The notes under the pieces were generated by a model. It was not told the DNA's origin. It was given only the letters and a program-made list of their open reading frames with translations, and searched no databases. A DNA stretch of 64,000 nucleotides, from contig CM034130.1 in NCBI GenBank assembly GCA_019914995.1, positions 8,556,001 through 8,620,000 on the forward strand. Direction: 5' to 3'. Below are positions 52,301-64,000 of the stretch, piece by piece (the first letter of the stretch is position 1; every line of letters starts with the position of its first letter). The position numbers and the translations under genes are program-made. The DNA comes from Acanthochlamys bracteata (lineage: Eukaryota; Streptophyta; Magnoliopsida; Pandanales; Velloziaceae).

Positions 52301-53804
52301 CTTCACCCTCGTGCTTGTTCTCCTTTTAGTATGACTTGTCAAAGATGGAGAAGTTGTACCAGATGCACCAAGATGCTGTGCCTTTCAAAATTCGAGCTAA
52401 GCGTGGTTTTGCAACGCATCCGAGGAGCATTGCAGAAAGGGTTAGTCATATTGTTGTATGCTGGATCCTCTTTTATTGTGTCAGTTTGTTCTAGCATTTG
52501 AATACATGGTTGATTTTTTGTTTAATTTTCATGAATAGATTAACAATCTCAGAATTCTAGGAATATTCAGATTTTTTGGATAATGGAAAATTTACTTGTT
52601 AGTTCTTTCTGTTCTTCGTGATGAAGATTATCCATAGTGAAGTGCGGATTGAGCAAACACGTGTTTTTGCTTGCAACCTTTCCGGTGGATAGAGAAACCT
52701 TCTTCCGGGGGGGGGAGGGGAATATGATGGAATCTCTGCACCTGAACAGAAACTTGCAAGAAATAGATATTGAACTGAAATTCTATTCAACCTTTTCCCT
52801 CCTTGTTCTGTTTTCCTTTGTTTTCACTTTTCCATCTGTGCAATTGACTTGTATCAATAAGTCTACGTAACTGTGCATCTTTTCCTATTGTTCTCTTAAT
52901 TAAAACTACCTTCACTATTAGGAGAGGAGAACAAGGATTAGTGAGAAGTTGAGAAAGTTACAAGAACTTGTACCCAATATGGATAAGGTAAGAAGATTCA
53001 TATTTAGATTTCTTTGTCAGTTCATGCAAATTTCTGACAGAGGATGAGTTGGTAGTTTCATATTTACACAATATCACAATGTAACCATATCCATGGTCCT
53101 TCTGTTTACTAATTTACAGCAAACGAACACAGCTGACATGCTGGAATTGGCTGCTCAACATATTAAAGGGCTGAGGAGCCAGGTTCAGGTGCGTATGAAG
53201 ATAGACTTCAAACTTCGGTGACATGCCAATACTCTAGAATTTCTAGTGCTTCATGGGATGTTTGGAAGTACTTTTGAAAATGAGCTTTTCTGAACGAAGA
53301 ATATTTTAGGCATTTTTAGAAAACAAGCCTTATTTCGTTATCTAAACATAGTAATAAAAATAAATAATAACAAGATTTTATGACGTTTCTGTACTTTCTA
53401 AATTTACAAAAAAAATTCTGTAGAATATTGTAGAAAGTTTATTGAAAAATATAAAATGAAAAGTTGGAATGAAAATTAGATGAAAATCAATCCCAAATGA
53501 ACTCTGTAGAAAATTTACTAACTATTGTAATTTATGGGAATATCTGGAAGGGCTAGTCTTCTGGAAAGAGTAATAGAGAATGGATATCTAGTTTAATTTC
53601 CACTGAAGTTCTATTTGACAAACTTAGACAAAACCCTTGCAGTGCATTACACCTGGTACCCAAAATCTCTTTATACCAGATTCAGTCAGGCTTTATATAG
53701 CTGCCCAATTAACTTATATGCTCAATAATTGGCTCCCTGTTTTGGTTTTTCAGAAGCTTAATGAAGAGCAAGCAAAGTGCACATGTGAAGCAAGTAAAAG
53801 ATGA
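49328..53804 (+). CDS. bHLH transcription factor, FBH / bHLH80-81-122-130 group
   Basis: Six exons join in phase: 49328-49745, 51739-52067, 52330-52440, 52922-52987, 53120-53188 and 53754-53804, giving 347 aa. The N-terminus is Gln/Ser/Thr-rich (MRRQQQQLERSS), with the conserved SRYGSAPGNFLAGI and RHSSSPAGFFSNL blocks of this subfamily. Exon 2 has RRLNSQLSFSKQGSLSQISE. The basic region spans exons 3-4 (KRGFATHPRSIAERERRTR) with the His-Glu-Arg-type contacts of E/G-box binders. Helix 1 is KLRKLQELVPNMDKQTN and helix 2 ADMLELAAQHIKGLRSQVQ, followed by KLNEEQAKCTCEASKR. Relatives include FLOWERING BHLH factors, which activate CONSTANS in Arabidopsis, and the stomatal regulator AKS1 (bHLH122). 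Which subclade this belongs to needs a tree. A nuclear DNA-binding role is secure from the domain. Confidence 0.93.
52705..52720 (+). repeat. Poly-G tract in bHLH intron 3
   Basis: An unusually long G run (nine G, then A, then four G) sits inside an intron in otherwise AT-rich DNA. It could form a G-quadruplex with nearby G pairs, or be an assembly-sensitive homopolymer. No function is implied. Confidence 0.6.
53255..53515 (+). repeat. Dispersed AT-rich repeat, copy 1 (MITE-like)
   Basis: About 260 bases in intron 5 of the bHLH gene align by eye to 61175-61413 in the same orientation. Shared blocks include GAAAACAAGC, TAATAAAAATA, AACAAGAT.TTA.GACG, AAATTCTGTAGAAT, TTGTAGAA and ATGAAAAGTTGGAATGAAAA. 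It ends in CCCAAATGAACTC, comparable to CCAAATGTACCC in the other copy. There is no coding capacity. It is probably a non-autonomous element family, unclassified. Confidence 0.65.
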
Positions 53805-54916
53805 TTAGCTGCAGAAAGAAACTTTTTGCACTGTTAAGATGGATTATTAGCCATAATTATTTCAAGATTGGAAGCTACATTTGCAGCAAATCTGCCCATG
53901 CAAACCCGGAAGAGAAAATCTCCAACTGTATTATTCTCTCTTCTAGTTTGGATCCATGGAGCAATGTCTTGGATCATGTTTGTATTTCTATTGCGCCTTA
54001 AATTATCAAAAGGGGATTTTTGAAGGTCTGTCGCTTCTCATCCCTGCTTGTCATGAAACTAAATCCTGAGCTCTGGAAATCATGGGATAACAACTGAAGC
54101 GATGGCCCGACTACAGGTCAAGCAATTTCTACTATGTAATTGTTACCCAACAGAAGGGGGCAAAGAATCGTTTCTATGCTGATTTGTGTCTGCATGTGTA
54201 CATCATGAAAATTTGTTGTGAGTACTCCTATGTATTTAAGAGTGTCGTTTGATTTCACCTCGTAATGGCTTCTAATACAAATTTTGTTCATTCTAGCGTA
54301 TGAGATATCAAATGAACTTGCTAGCTGTGTAACTGTTCCAGTATACTATTTGGATGTCAAGAAAACATAAGGTCCAACAATATTACAGTAAAACTTCTTC
54401 TGAGAATTCCTGTAAGGCTGTAGCGTTGTGCTTTAAAATCTATCAAGCTGTAACTTGTTGCAGACACAGTTATCCGTTCTATGTTTTTCGTGCTTTGGAT
54501 TTTTTATGCATAGGATTTGAATCGATAAAGTAAGCAATAAAGGTTTTCTTTTGATAGAGAAAGTAAATAATCAAGCTAATGAACTATGAGAACGAGTTGT
54601 TAAGCTTGAAAACTCTTAGGACGCTCTGTCTGCAGGAATGCAAAATGTAACAGATTGTGTTTCTTCTCATAAACAATCTATACATCAGAAATTGTTTCAA
54701 ATAATAATATATTAACCCAAAAAAGATATTCTAGTAGAAACAGTAAAGAGAATTTTTCTTTAAACATATTTGCATTGAAAATCTTATACTGAACTAAATT
54801 TAGGAAAGAAAAGAAAAGAAGAACAGCACCACTCGAAAATCGCCCACTGAACAGAGAATAAATATTCCTACCTTCTCAGCACTGCTTTGAGAAAAGAAAA
54901 ACCAATTCAATTTAAT
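53805..54916. other. Spacer between convergent bHLH and receptor-kinase genes
   Basis: The bHLH gene (plus) and the LRR kinase (minus) point toward each other here, so this region should hold both 3' UTRs and their poly-A signals. AATAAA-like words occur, but I cannot fix cleavage sites. No other gene was seen. Confidence 0.45.
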
Positions 54917-56271
54917 TCACCGTCCAACTCTATCAAGGATCTCAACGATGGTCTTCATTCTCGGCCGTGCCTCCGGATCCGTTTCCGTGCAAGCGAGCGC
55001 GACATGGAAGACAGAAATCATTTCCTTCTTCGCCTGCGCTTCTCTGAGCAGCACGACATCGATCATCTCCGACAACGGCCGTACGTCTTCAAACCCTTTG
55101 TTAACCCAACTCACCAACTCCATCGCCGCCGGCGGCGAACCCTTGACCACTGTCGAGCTCGAACTCGGCGAAGAAAACTCCGGCGTTTTCCCGGTAAGTA
55201 GTTCCAACAACACTACACCGAAGGAGTAAACGTCCCATTTCTGCGTTGGTTTTGCGTTCTGTAGCATTCGTGATTCCGGAGGTTTGTAGAAGTCGTGTTT
55301 ATCGGTTGCGATTGCGTTGGCGGTGGCGGAGGAAGGGGTTGAAGCGCCTAGATAGCCGAGACCACTGCCCGAGGCGGCGGAGATGTCGGCGCCGGCGACG
55401 GTGATGAGGCGGAGGAGACCGAAGTCAGAGATGAAAGGATTGTAGTCGGAGTCGAGAAGGATGTTAGTGGGCTTGATTTCTCCATGGACGTATTTTCTTG
55501 GGCTACATTCATGTATATGAGCCAACCCACGGGCTGATCCTTTTGCAATTTTCAATCTTAGAGCCCATGAAAGAGTTGTTTGGCCCGATCTACCTGATCA
55601 TTAGAACAGAAAATGAAATTATAAACAGCATACCATAAAATGCATAGAAATATTGAAAACAATGGATTTGATGACAAGAAATTATATGAGACAAGAGTCC
55701 GACTGATGCACGTGGTACGATTGGTTTAGGTACTCTTCGATCCATAAAATTCAGTTTCACCAACTCTTATACTTTGGTACTAATACTATACTCTACGACA
55801 ACAATTTAAGTCCAAATCAAGAGATCCCCTTGGTAAAGCTCGTGTAGAACATGGACCATCCCTATGTAATGTAATGTCTAATTTGTGAAAAGGACAAGCA
55901 TGCTAATCAGCAACCAGACAGACATTCAGGCTTTCTGCAAAAAGCCTGTCAATCTCATCATCTCCTGCTTCTTCTTCCATGGCTATACCTAGCTTCTTAT
56001 GCACACACACACTCTCTCTCTCTCTCGTTGATTCTTTATTTTTGTTTTCTCTCTATACAAAACCAAATACATCTCTGTTTCTTCCTGAGAATTTGCTTAA
56101 CCCTGTAGCTAATAACATTGAACTACATACAAAGGAACAACCACTAAGTGTTTTGCTTCCTCTGAAAGTTGCAGAACAGAATGGAACTACTATTTACAAA
56201 AGACTGAATGTTTGTTTTTATCTCCAATCCCAACACATTTGCTTCAATTTCATTCATTTTCTTTCTACTGA

Positions 56272-56303
<32 letters not shown>

Positions 56304-58164
56304 TACTGCTAGTGGCACAAACCCCAAGGCGTTGATCCACAGCCACATGCAAGGTTTCTGTTATTATGGTAGAGCTTGGATTGGTCATGAAAACATGAAG
56401 GTTAAAAGTTATGGGTCTCTTATTTCACCTTTTGGTTCTAATAATTCGGTTATCATCAATTTATATGAAAATTGTACTGTCCATATTAAAACTATTTATA
56501 TGCTATTGATTCATAATAGATTCATCTTTTAACTAGTAGATCAAACTCAAGAAGTGAAACTAGGGGCAATTGAAGAAGTTACCTCGGAGAGCAGTGGCAA
56601 GGTTTCCATTGGAGACGAAATCGGAGATTAACAGCTTCTCATCCTGCGCCCAATAGTAAGCCCTCAGCCGCACCACATTGGGATGTTTAACCCGTCCGAT
56701 AGCCTGCGCCTCCGCCAAGAACTCTTTATACCTCTGCCCTCCACCACTACCGCCACCTAGTCGCCGGACTGCTACCGGAATTCCACTCCCTAACACTACC
56801 TTATAAACAATCCCTGTTCCACTCTTCCCTAAAACATAAGCTGAAGCCCTAAACAACTCATCCAACTCAAAACTGAACCCTTTGTCTAAAGCCACCAACT
56901 CCCCTTCATTCCCTTCACTACCATTACCAGTATGCTTCCCATCACCTTCTTCTTCTTCCTCTTCTTCGCCTTCTTCTGACGCAACGCCGCCGCTGCCACG
57001 TCGCCAGCACGTGCAAAATACGTGATCTTTTCCGTCTCTTTCGTTGCCACCGAGCCTTTTCGTTCCGGTGCAGCTGCACGAACCTTTGCCGTTGTCTTTC
57101 AACTTCCAGTACGCGTAAACTAGAACTAACCCGATAAGCGCAACACCTGCTGCGTCAGCTATGGATATCAGTACTATCATGTTGGGCTTTAAGCCTTTCT
57201 TCTCCGGCGAGTCGACGACTGCCGTCGGTGGAAACCGGCGGGAAGAGGGGGTTACCGGGCTTGGTGGTGTACATGAGTTTTGCAAAGGAAACCCGCAGAG
57301 ACCCGGGTTGTTTAAGAACGCAGTTGGGCCTTGGTTTGCTAAGGAACCCGCCTGCGGTATCTCGCCTGAGAGATTGTTGAACCGGAGATCGAGACTAACA
57401 GCAGCCGGAAGCCGGCCTAATGAACTTGGTATCTCGCCGGTGAGATGGTTTCGCGATAAATTCAGCGTGCCGCCGAGAGAGCCAAGACTGCCTAACTCTG
57501 CCGGAATTTCACCACTGAGTTTGTTTGACGAAAGATCTAGCAGCATGAGTCCTTGTAACTGCGGCCATACTCCGGCAGGTATTTCGCCGGAGAGATTATT
57601 TCTAGCTAGAATAAGTCTCTGGAGTTGCCTACATCTGCGCAGGTACGGCGGTATCGAGCCGGAAAGAATGTTTCCGGACAAATCAAGATTCTGCAAGTGC
57701 TGAAGGTTGCATATGGAAGGAGGGATTCCGCCGGAGAGATTGTTGTCGTACAAAAATATCGAATGTAACGACGTAGCGTTGAAGAGCTGCGTAGGAATGG
57801 CGCCGGAGAGAAGATTTCCATGCAGATTAAGTCGACGGAGATAAATCAAGGAGCCAAGCTCTGACGGAATGTAGCCGGTAAGATTCTTGCTGGAGACAGC
57901 AATGCTGACGACACGTGGCGACGTGTCGCCGGTTACATTTGCACATGTCACACCGGACCACCGGCAAGGATCTGTATCTGTTTCATCCCAGCTTGCTAGA
58001 GACGACGAAGGATCGCCAGAGACGGCAGCCTTGAATGCAAGCAAAGATAAACCGTCCGGCGACATTGCCGCCGAGCAATTGAGTATTGCTTCACATGATA
58101 GAATTAACACCAGTACTTTTGCTACTGCCTTGAATAAAAATGGTAGCAAGGAAAGCTTCTTCAT
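54917..58164 (-). CDS. LRR receptor-like kinase, ZAR1 / At1g67510 type
   Basis: Two exons (58164-56583 and 55593-54917) join in phase, giving 752 aa. In order: a signal peptide (about residues 1-33), an LRR N-cap ([20 protein letters not shown] with WSGVTC), about six to seven LRRs ending in [12 protein letters not shown], a membrane segment ([20 protein letters not shown], about 330-353), a Glu-rich acidic juxtamembrane stretch, and a kinase domain from about 435. The kinase has [21 protein letters not shown] (Arg where most kinases have the ATP-binding Lys, as in the ZAR1 group), [14 protein letters not shown] (HGE where HRD/HGD is usual), an intact SDFG, and [17 protein letters not shown]. 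The C-terminus [20 protein letters not shown] is close to At1g67510. Because both the Lys and catalytic Asp positions are altered, weak or no phosphotransfer is likely, and it may act as a scaffold-type plasma-membrane receptor. Ligand unknown. Confidence 0.9.
56278..56303. repeat. (CAA)n microsatellite in kinase intron
   Basis: An AAC/CAA trinucleotide run inside the single intron of the LRR kinase gene. It reads as a run of Asn on the plus strand, which explains a spurious open frame there. Confidence 0.85.
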
Positions 58165-60932
58165 ATTTTAATGTTCTTCTTTTGTCTTTCTGTTTCTAAA
58201 ACTGTTTGGTTTGGTTGGTTTTATCAGTAGTGAAGTGAAGAGGTTTGAAGAGGAGTTTTGTAAGTATTTATTTATTTAAGAGAGAAAATGAAATGTGGTC
58301 AAGTAGTGTTCATGAATCTAAGGATTTAAAAAAGAGTGTTAAAAAATAAGATAGTAATAGTATTCTCTGAGAAAATTTGTATACAACAAAATACACATGA
58401 TAAAAAAATTTTAAAATAAACACTATTTTAATCTTTTTAAGAATTATTTTACTTTTTATTTTTAAAATACCAAGTATACCTAAAAAATTATATAATAATT
58501 TATAGATTAAAATTTTTTATAAATTATTATAAAATATTTATTAGAAAATGTGAGAAATTTGGAAAATATAAAAGAAGTACTAATTACTATCAAACATCCC
58601 GTAAGTGTTTGTCATTAGTGCATGTTTTGATTAGTAATGAAGGAAGTGAGTGAGATACAGTGAAGAGGAAGCAACAAGAACGAATGGATTTTATTTGATT
58701 TTAAAGAACAAGACTTGAAGTAGAAGAGAGTAGAAAGGAAGCAAGGGGAGTTACAAGTGAGTGGCTAGTGGAATCATGAGTGTTTTTCTCTGCTTGTTTT
58801 GTATGTTTATATATATTAAGAAAAGAGATAGAAGGGAAAGTGGGAAGAAAGTGTTTTGAGATTTGCTTCTTCTCTTTAGATTGCACTGGTATAAGCTTTA
58901 AGCAAAAGGAAAGTGAAGATTTTTATGTTCCAGTGATTTCTTTTTTAAATTGCAATTAACTTTTTCCTTGATTTGGTTCTGCAATTTCAACTCAACAAGG
59001 AATAGAGCCTAATTGGGTAACCTACATTACTTAACCCAATTATTTGTTGTCACATTAATATTACGAATTAAATTTAAGTCCTCTGACGACTGTAGGCGAG
59101 TCATGGCACGTACACGTTCGAATTAGTGATTTTAATTTGGTTGATACATTAATACTAGATAGATTCCCCCCTCAAACTGTTGTCTTGCCTTGTCTGAAAG
59201 AAAACATTTTGATCTGGTCTACCTACTAAATTATATAATGTCCCTAGTTATTGAATGCTGGAATATTTACCTAATAAACATAAGATAATGACAATAATAA
59301 TCCTCATGTAGTACCTGTTAGTACTGGATTTCATAAGATAACACTGTTATCATGCACTTAGCAGAGGTAGATAACAACAATCCGTAAATGCAGATGCTTT
59401 TGGTTGGATGGATGCAACAGGCAGACACTATTATGCTTGTGTTGTGTGACAATCATTGGCTATTGTACTTGGGTATTTACAAATATAAGTATGTATGTAT
59501 GTATGTTACGTAACATTAAAGATTAGTGTGCTTTATCTGAATTGTGATGATTCAAATATGATGTGCCTACCTAGGTTGAGTTTCTCAGTACCAAATCTTT
59601 AACTTCGAGTGTTTTAAGTTTGTTGAGGAATGTCTTTTAACGCTTCTGGTGCCAAATACGTACGTAGTTACGTACTGAAGAGTATTTTCTGTAGCGTTTC
59701 TATATTGCATTGTAAATAAATGCAGAAAAAACTTGTAAAACCTAAGAGCTTGAAGCAAAACTTGTAGCATATCAACTTATCAAGTGAAACTGACTGCGGC
59801 AGATGAGCAGAAGAGGTCAATCAAACGCAGGCTGCATTTGGCAACGGTTATGTAGCGCTTTTTTTCACTCCGTTTCATTTCACTTCAAATTCTTTAAAAC
59901 AAACCCGCAATGATTGGTGCAAATGGAAAACAATTTGATATTATAAGGACGGTTGGGTTCTTTTACTACGTGAGTGTGAGTTGGGATTCATTATCTCATT
60001 GTTTACGCCTACATCTATAATGGCCACTACCCTCGCCACCCAGCATGGCAGCAGACGCGGCTTAATTCTTAAATTTTTCTCAGGCAGAAAATATAATCTT
60101 CTCTAGCCTATGAAAATCTGCCTTTCCAGGCAATGAAAATAAGGTATCTCATGATGTAAACATTCAGAAATATAACACAACATGTAGCAGTAAACTACAA
60201 TTACAGAATGAGGAAAGAGGACCTGTATAGCTCATCAGAGTTGCGTATTCCGGAAAGAGAAAAACTGCAATATGACAAAGTTGATATGAAAAGAACCACA
60301 AGTTTTCAAGTTTTCTGAAACTCTTTCAAGTAAAATATTGACATAAACGTTACTGCTCAAAAAAGGTGCAATGGTTAGAGCATAGCGGATAAATAGTAAG
60401 AGTCACTATCTAAAGTTGAATACATAAACACCTAAAAGTCTGGCAATCCACAAAACAAAAGCACATTCACTTTTCTTTACCATTCACCACGGAAGAAGCT
60501 CAAAAACCATCCATCTATAATTGATTTATAGTAAATAAGAACACATGAATTAACTCTTGAATCCAAAGATTAAACCTAAGATGTACCAAATATTGCAATA
60601 GAAAAGATCAGTACCTAAAATTTCAGGTAGCAAGCAAACAGGCTAGCTGATTTTCTCTCACCACTTCAATATTCATTGCATAAAATCATTTAGCAGCACT
60701 TTCCAGATATCTATAAACATTTTACCATTAGCTTTCATCTTTGCAAGTATTCAGAAAGATAATAAGCTCTAGCTAATTATAACTAGGGCATGTGAGTCTC
60801 ACAACCAACTAAAAGTAAACCTCCAGAAGAAACTCAGACTAACATCTTGGTCATTACTTGCATGTGAAAGTTACAAAGAGAATCTTAAAACAGAAGACCA
60901 GTAAAACTATCAATGAAGAGCCAGCCAAGCCC
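58165..60932. other. Receptor-kinase promoter and spacer to proteasome gene
   Basis: The first few hundred bases form the promoter of the minus-strand LRR kinase, with TATTTATTTATTT near 58265 as a candidate TATA region. About 58.3-58.6 kb is AT-rich with MITE-like composition. The end next to 60933 is probably the 3' UTR of the proteasome gene. A (TATG)n microsatellite lies near 59490-59510. No gene was recognised. Confidence 0.45.
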
Positions 60933-62847
60933 TCATGATGAAGTAGCTTCAGCCATCTCCTGCTCAGCCGGAGCTCCTTCAACAGGGTAGTACTTGTAGT
61001 GCAGCTCACCAACATCATCTCCAGATAGCTTCTTCCAGCCATTAGGTCCCACATAATAAACTGATACAAAGACCAGAATCGGTTCAGCCCATCATCACTA
61101 GGATGAACAATGTATGTAATTGAATTGAACTAAATCGTCAGATCTAAAAGGGGACATTAGGGAGTGGTAATTAAAAAGAGCTTTCTTTAGAACAAAAGAT
61201 ATTTTCGTCCTTTTTTGGAAAACAAGCTCTAATTTTTTTACCTAAAAAAATAATAAAAATAACCAAAAACAAGATCTTACGACGTAGAATTTTTCTATAT
61301 TTTCCAAATTATTACATAAATTCTGTAGAATGTTGTAGAAGATTTATTAGGAAACGGGAAATGAAAAGTTGGAATGAAAAGGAGTAGAAAAGCAAAGCCA
61401 AATGTACCCTAAAGCTCCTCAAACTAACTAGATAGTACCCAATAACAAGACGATTAAAGAAATATGAGTTGAGTGTACAGGTATTGACAACATTAATCCT
61501 CACTGATGGAAACTGTAGAGTTAGCAAGATATTATCATGATCTAATCTACATCTAGTTTAGGATCCGGAAACGAAAGTCTGATTATCTACCTTCAGGTCT
61601 TACAGCAGGTCAAATTGGAGGGGCCAAGAAAATTATCTTCACCTTCAACTGTCAAGTTGAACAGGCGTATCTCTTGTTCAAAGTCCCAAATTAACTACAA
61701 AATCCTGTTGGGATCTTGAGCTTTCATCCCAGGCTAAGCTTGTCACTCTCCCCTCATCATCAACCAACAAATCACTAGGTTTAAAACAATTAGTTTGTAT
61801 GATGGGCACAAACTGAGTCTCAGCACAAGTCCTGCTAGTATCATGGGACTACACAGGTTATCATCTCTTACCGCAAGGAAGTAGAAGGACCTTATGACCT
61901 GATATTCCTTTGAGCCACAATAAAATAACATGATAGAACCCCTCATCATACTATTATGTTCAAGTTAAAAGTAACCTCTAAAATGAGAATATAGTATCAG
62001 TTCCGGTGCTAATATAGTGATGTGTTTAAAATGGTAAATAAACGTAACATATAAAGAGGAAACGAAAACCAACTTGAAAAGTTTATTTCATTTTGCAGGA
62101 AGAAAGTAGCATACCACTGGCAACACCACCACTCGCTCCATCTCTAAATGTTGCATGGTAAATAGCTCGACGGGCCAGCTCAGCAGCTTCCTCAATGGTC
62201 ATGTCATAACGATATCTAGTGGAACATTAAAATAAGGAATATTAGTACCATAAACTTAAGCAAACTTTCTTTCAGTAAGAAAAGAGTTTGCCACTCATGT
62301 ACCTGTCATCCAGCACTCCATAAGCATATAGCGATCCAGATCCAACAGAGAATCTTGTTCCTTTCAGTCTTCCTCCTTCACTGTCAACATAGTAAAGGCC
62401 TGGGCCCTAAAACAGAAAGAAGATAGATCTATGTTACGACTGCTGAATCCAAAGAAGAGTTATGCAAAGAGGAAGCACCGTTTCATCCCATCCAGCAATC
62501 ATTGTTCCAATTGAAAGACCCATTCCACGATACGAATAGAGAATATTCGCCAATAATTTTGATGCTCCTGTAACCGAAATCCTTCTTTTGTTTGCAAGCT
62601 CATGTAGGCGGCACTACAAAACAAGAAGTTTAACAGAATGCCATTGCCAACTAAATTCTTTAATTATGAAGTTCAGGAAAAATAAAAAATACCAAGTGCA
62701 TATTTCTATTTAACACAGAAAAAGACAGTGTATATGATACCTTGATGCCCAAATTTCTGTGCCAGAACTGACAATCAGCTGCTCCACCAGCCATTGTTCC
62801 AAGCATGTACGGATTAATTTCAATAATTTTCTTAACAGTTTGAGATG
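60933..62847 (-). CDS. PBE1: 20S proteasome subunit beta type-5, 3' part (partial)
   Basis: Five exons join in phase: 62847-62741, 62613-62479, 62406-62303, 62215-62115 and 61060-60933, coding about 190 C-terminal residues. They read [20 protein letters not shown], then [101 protein letters not shown] and [19 protein letters not shown]. This is unmistakably beta-5, the subunit with chymotrypsin-like activity in the proteasome core. The first visible exon starts in phase 1 after an acceptor at TTTGCAG. The upstream exon, which should carry the propeptide and the catalytic Thr1 (TTTLAF), is not found between 62848 and 64000, so the 5' end lies outside the window. I cannot tell whether this is the PBE1 or the PBE2 copy. 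Confidence 0.93.
61175..61413 (+). repeat. Dispersed AT-rich repeat, copy 2 (MITE-like)
   Basis: About 240 bases in the last intron of the proteasome beta-5 gene are homologous to 53255-53515 in the bHLH intron, same orientation. Shared blocks include AATTCTGTAGAATGTTGTAG and ATGAAAAGTTGGAATGAAAA. It ends in CCAAATGTACCC. It is non-coding. Confidence 0.65.
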
Positions 62848-64000
62848 CTGCAAAGAGGGAGAGACTTAGTATATGTTGACACTGCTGGACAAGCAGTAAG
62901 TATTTCAAAAAACTAGGTAAGAATTTCAAAAGCAATGCTGCAGCAAAACCATCAGATGACTGACTTAAATGATTAGAAGATTGATGCTTCTTTAAGTTCT
63001 ACTCTAACCATAACAGCAACTTATGCTACCCTCTCAGTCACATTCAATTAGATAGTCACTAGTAGTTTGAGAGTGAAATAGATGTCACTACCCAGCTTTG
63101 TTAGGCTGGTTTATGTGAGTGGACTTACTAATTCAAGCTGTCTATGCGGCAATACATGTCTATCACAACAATAAATGGCTCCCAAAGATCCACCCAAGAA
63201 AGTATTACAACCTTGTTATACCTTACTTCATGGTCAACCTACATCTAGTTCAGGTCACCGTCTCAGACACAAAAGACATAACAGAATCCAAAAGGAGTCT
63301 TAAAATTCAGATTCCAACGTTTCGAACCTTTTTTAAATTTGAAAAGGAAATGGGTCAAAAGATCATTTTGAGGAACCTAGCAAAAGCTAGTGGCTTACCA
63401 AGTCCAGGAAGACCATTGAAGGAAGGGATGACAGCATGTTATGTTTCCCATAACTTAGTGCAAGGAGTCATAAAGTGATGTGTTAGTGCAAAATTCTTCC
63501 ATGCACTTGCTTTCAATTTTTGTTGTTACTCGTGCATTATATTGAATTCTAAATTTCTAGTATTGGAATCTTTTTCTTTAAAAAAATATATTATTCTAAA
63601 AACAAAGACAAACTTCCTAACCTTTCCAGGATGTTGATGCTGTTTACTATCAAGCAACAAGCCTTGGAAAATAGTACTAGATTTAGACTATAGAAATGTC
63701 TATTCTTGATTTTAATCCCCACTCATTCCTAATAATCAGCACAGACAGTAATAAAGAAGGCAGTACAAACAACGAATAGTTGCTCATTGGAATTTATTAA
63801 CATTAGCTGTCTGTTCAGAACATTATTTGTACTATTAGATTACAAAGTCCAAACCATAGCACATTTCTCTTTAAATTTCCAAATCACATCCCTATCTTGC
63901 AACTCGTGTTGGCACCACCATCATCACTATGGTAAACATAACTGGTTAGCTAGACACAAGCTCATCTAAATTCATACAATGAGCAATCCTCAAGGAGCTT
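62848..64000. other. Intron of proteasome beta-5 gene running off the right edge
   Basis: No exon of beta-5 or any other gene was recognised here. A plus-strand open frame of 119 codons at 63119-63478 lacks any familiar domain and lies antisense within the inferred intron. I see no repeat structure. Confidence 0.5.

Noticed and set aside
55979-56335. 118-codon plus-strand frame with a poly-Asn tail
   Set aside because: It lies antisense in the receptor-kinase intron and is produced by CT and CAA microsatellites.
60365-60434. 70-base stretch resembling a tRNA (GGTGCAATGGTTAGAGC with short complementary ends)
   Set aside because: Only about five acceptor pairs and an A-box-like word; the T-arm/B-box is not recognisable. 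Could be a decayed tRNA or SINE head, or chance.
63119-63478. 119-codon plus-strand frame near the right edge
   Set aside because: No known domain; it lies within the inferred proteasome beta-5 intron on the opposite strand.

Overview
This is a window of nuclear DNA from a flowering plant, almost certainly a eudicot. The genes carry many GT-AG introns in an AT-rich background with microsatellites and small transposons, and every product I recognise is a plant protein. I cannot name the species from sequence alone.

Layout from left to right. An AT-rich stretch (1-2.7 kb) leads to an intronless AN1 zinc-finger stress-associated protein gene (minus, 2.7-3.1 kb). Next is a large gene for a membrane-anchored class 3 lipase, related to sn1-specific diacylglycerol lipases (minus, 5.8-16.8 kb). 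I could trace 15 exons in phase. It has two mutually homologous candidate first exons and one intron with no normal GT donor, lying beside a (GA)n tract. Then comes an unprocessed pseudogene of the isopropylmalate isomerase large subunit (minus, 17.4-23.0 kb). Two chloroplast phospholipase A1-I-beta2-like genes follow (23.7-25.1 kb minus, 31.1-32.5 kb plus), divergent and about 6 kb apart. They form an inverted duplication, and an exact 40-bp inverted repeat lies beyond their outer ends. The gap between them is very AT-rich and looks full of decayed MITEs.

The right half holds an FMN hydrolase (FHY1-like HAD phosphatase, plus, 33.9-37.4 kb) with a hAT-like MITE in an intron and no in-frame ATG; a broken CLAVATA2-like receptor gene (minus, 37.9-39.1 kb); a 12-exon gene for a protein with several PHD fingers (plus, 40.1-47.5 kb); a 6-exon bHLH gene of the FBH/bHLH80-81-122-130 group (plus, 49.3-53.8 kb); a 2-exon LRR receptor kinase of the ZAR1/At1g67510 type with a changed catalytic Asp (minus, 54.9-58.2 kb); and the 3' five exons of 20S proteasome subunit beta-5 (minus, 60.9-62.8 kb), whose 5' end lies beyond the window.

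These are ordinary, functionally separate plant genes, not an operon-like system. The recurring themes are lipases (three genes in one window, two of them a recent inverted pair), gene decay (two host pseudogenes) and odd gene starts or splice sites (the lipase and FHY1). I saw no clearly new multi-gene system. The best leads are the paired first exons and donor-less intron of the lipase, the inverted phospholipase duplication with its 40-bp repeat, and the FHY1 start. All exon limits come from reading splice consensus, phase and family resemblance by eye.
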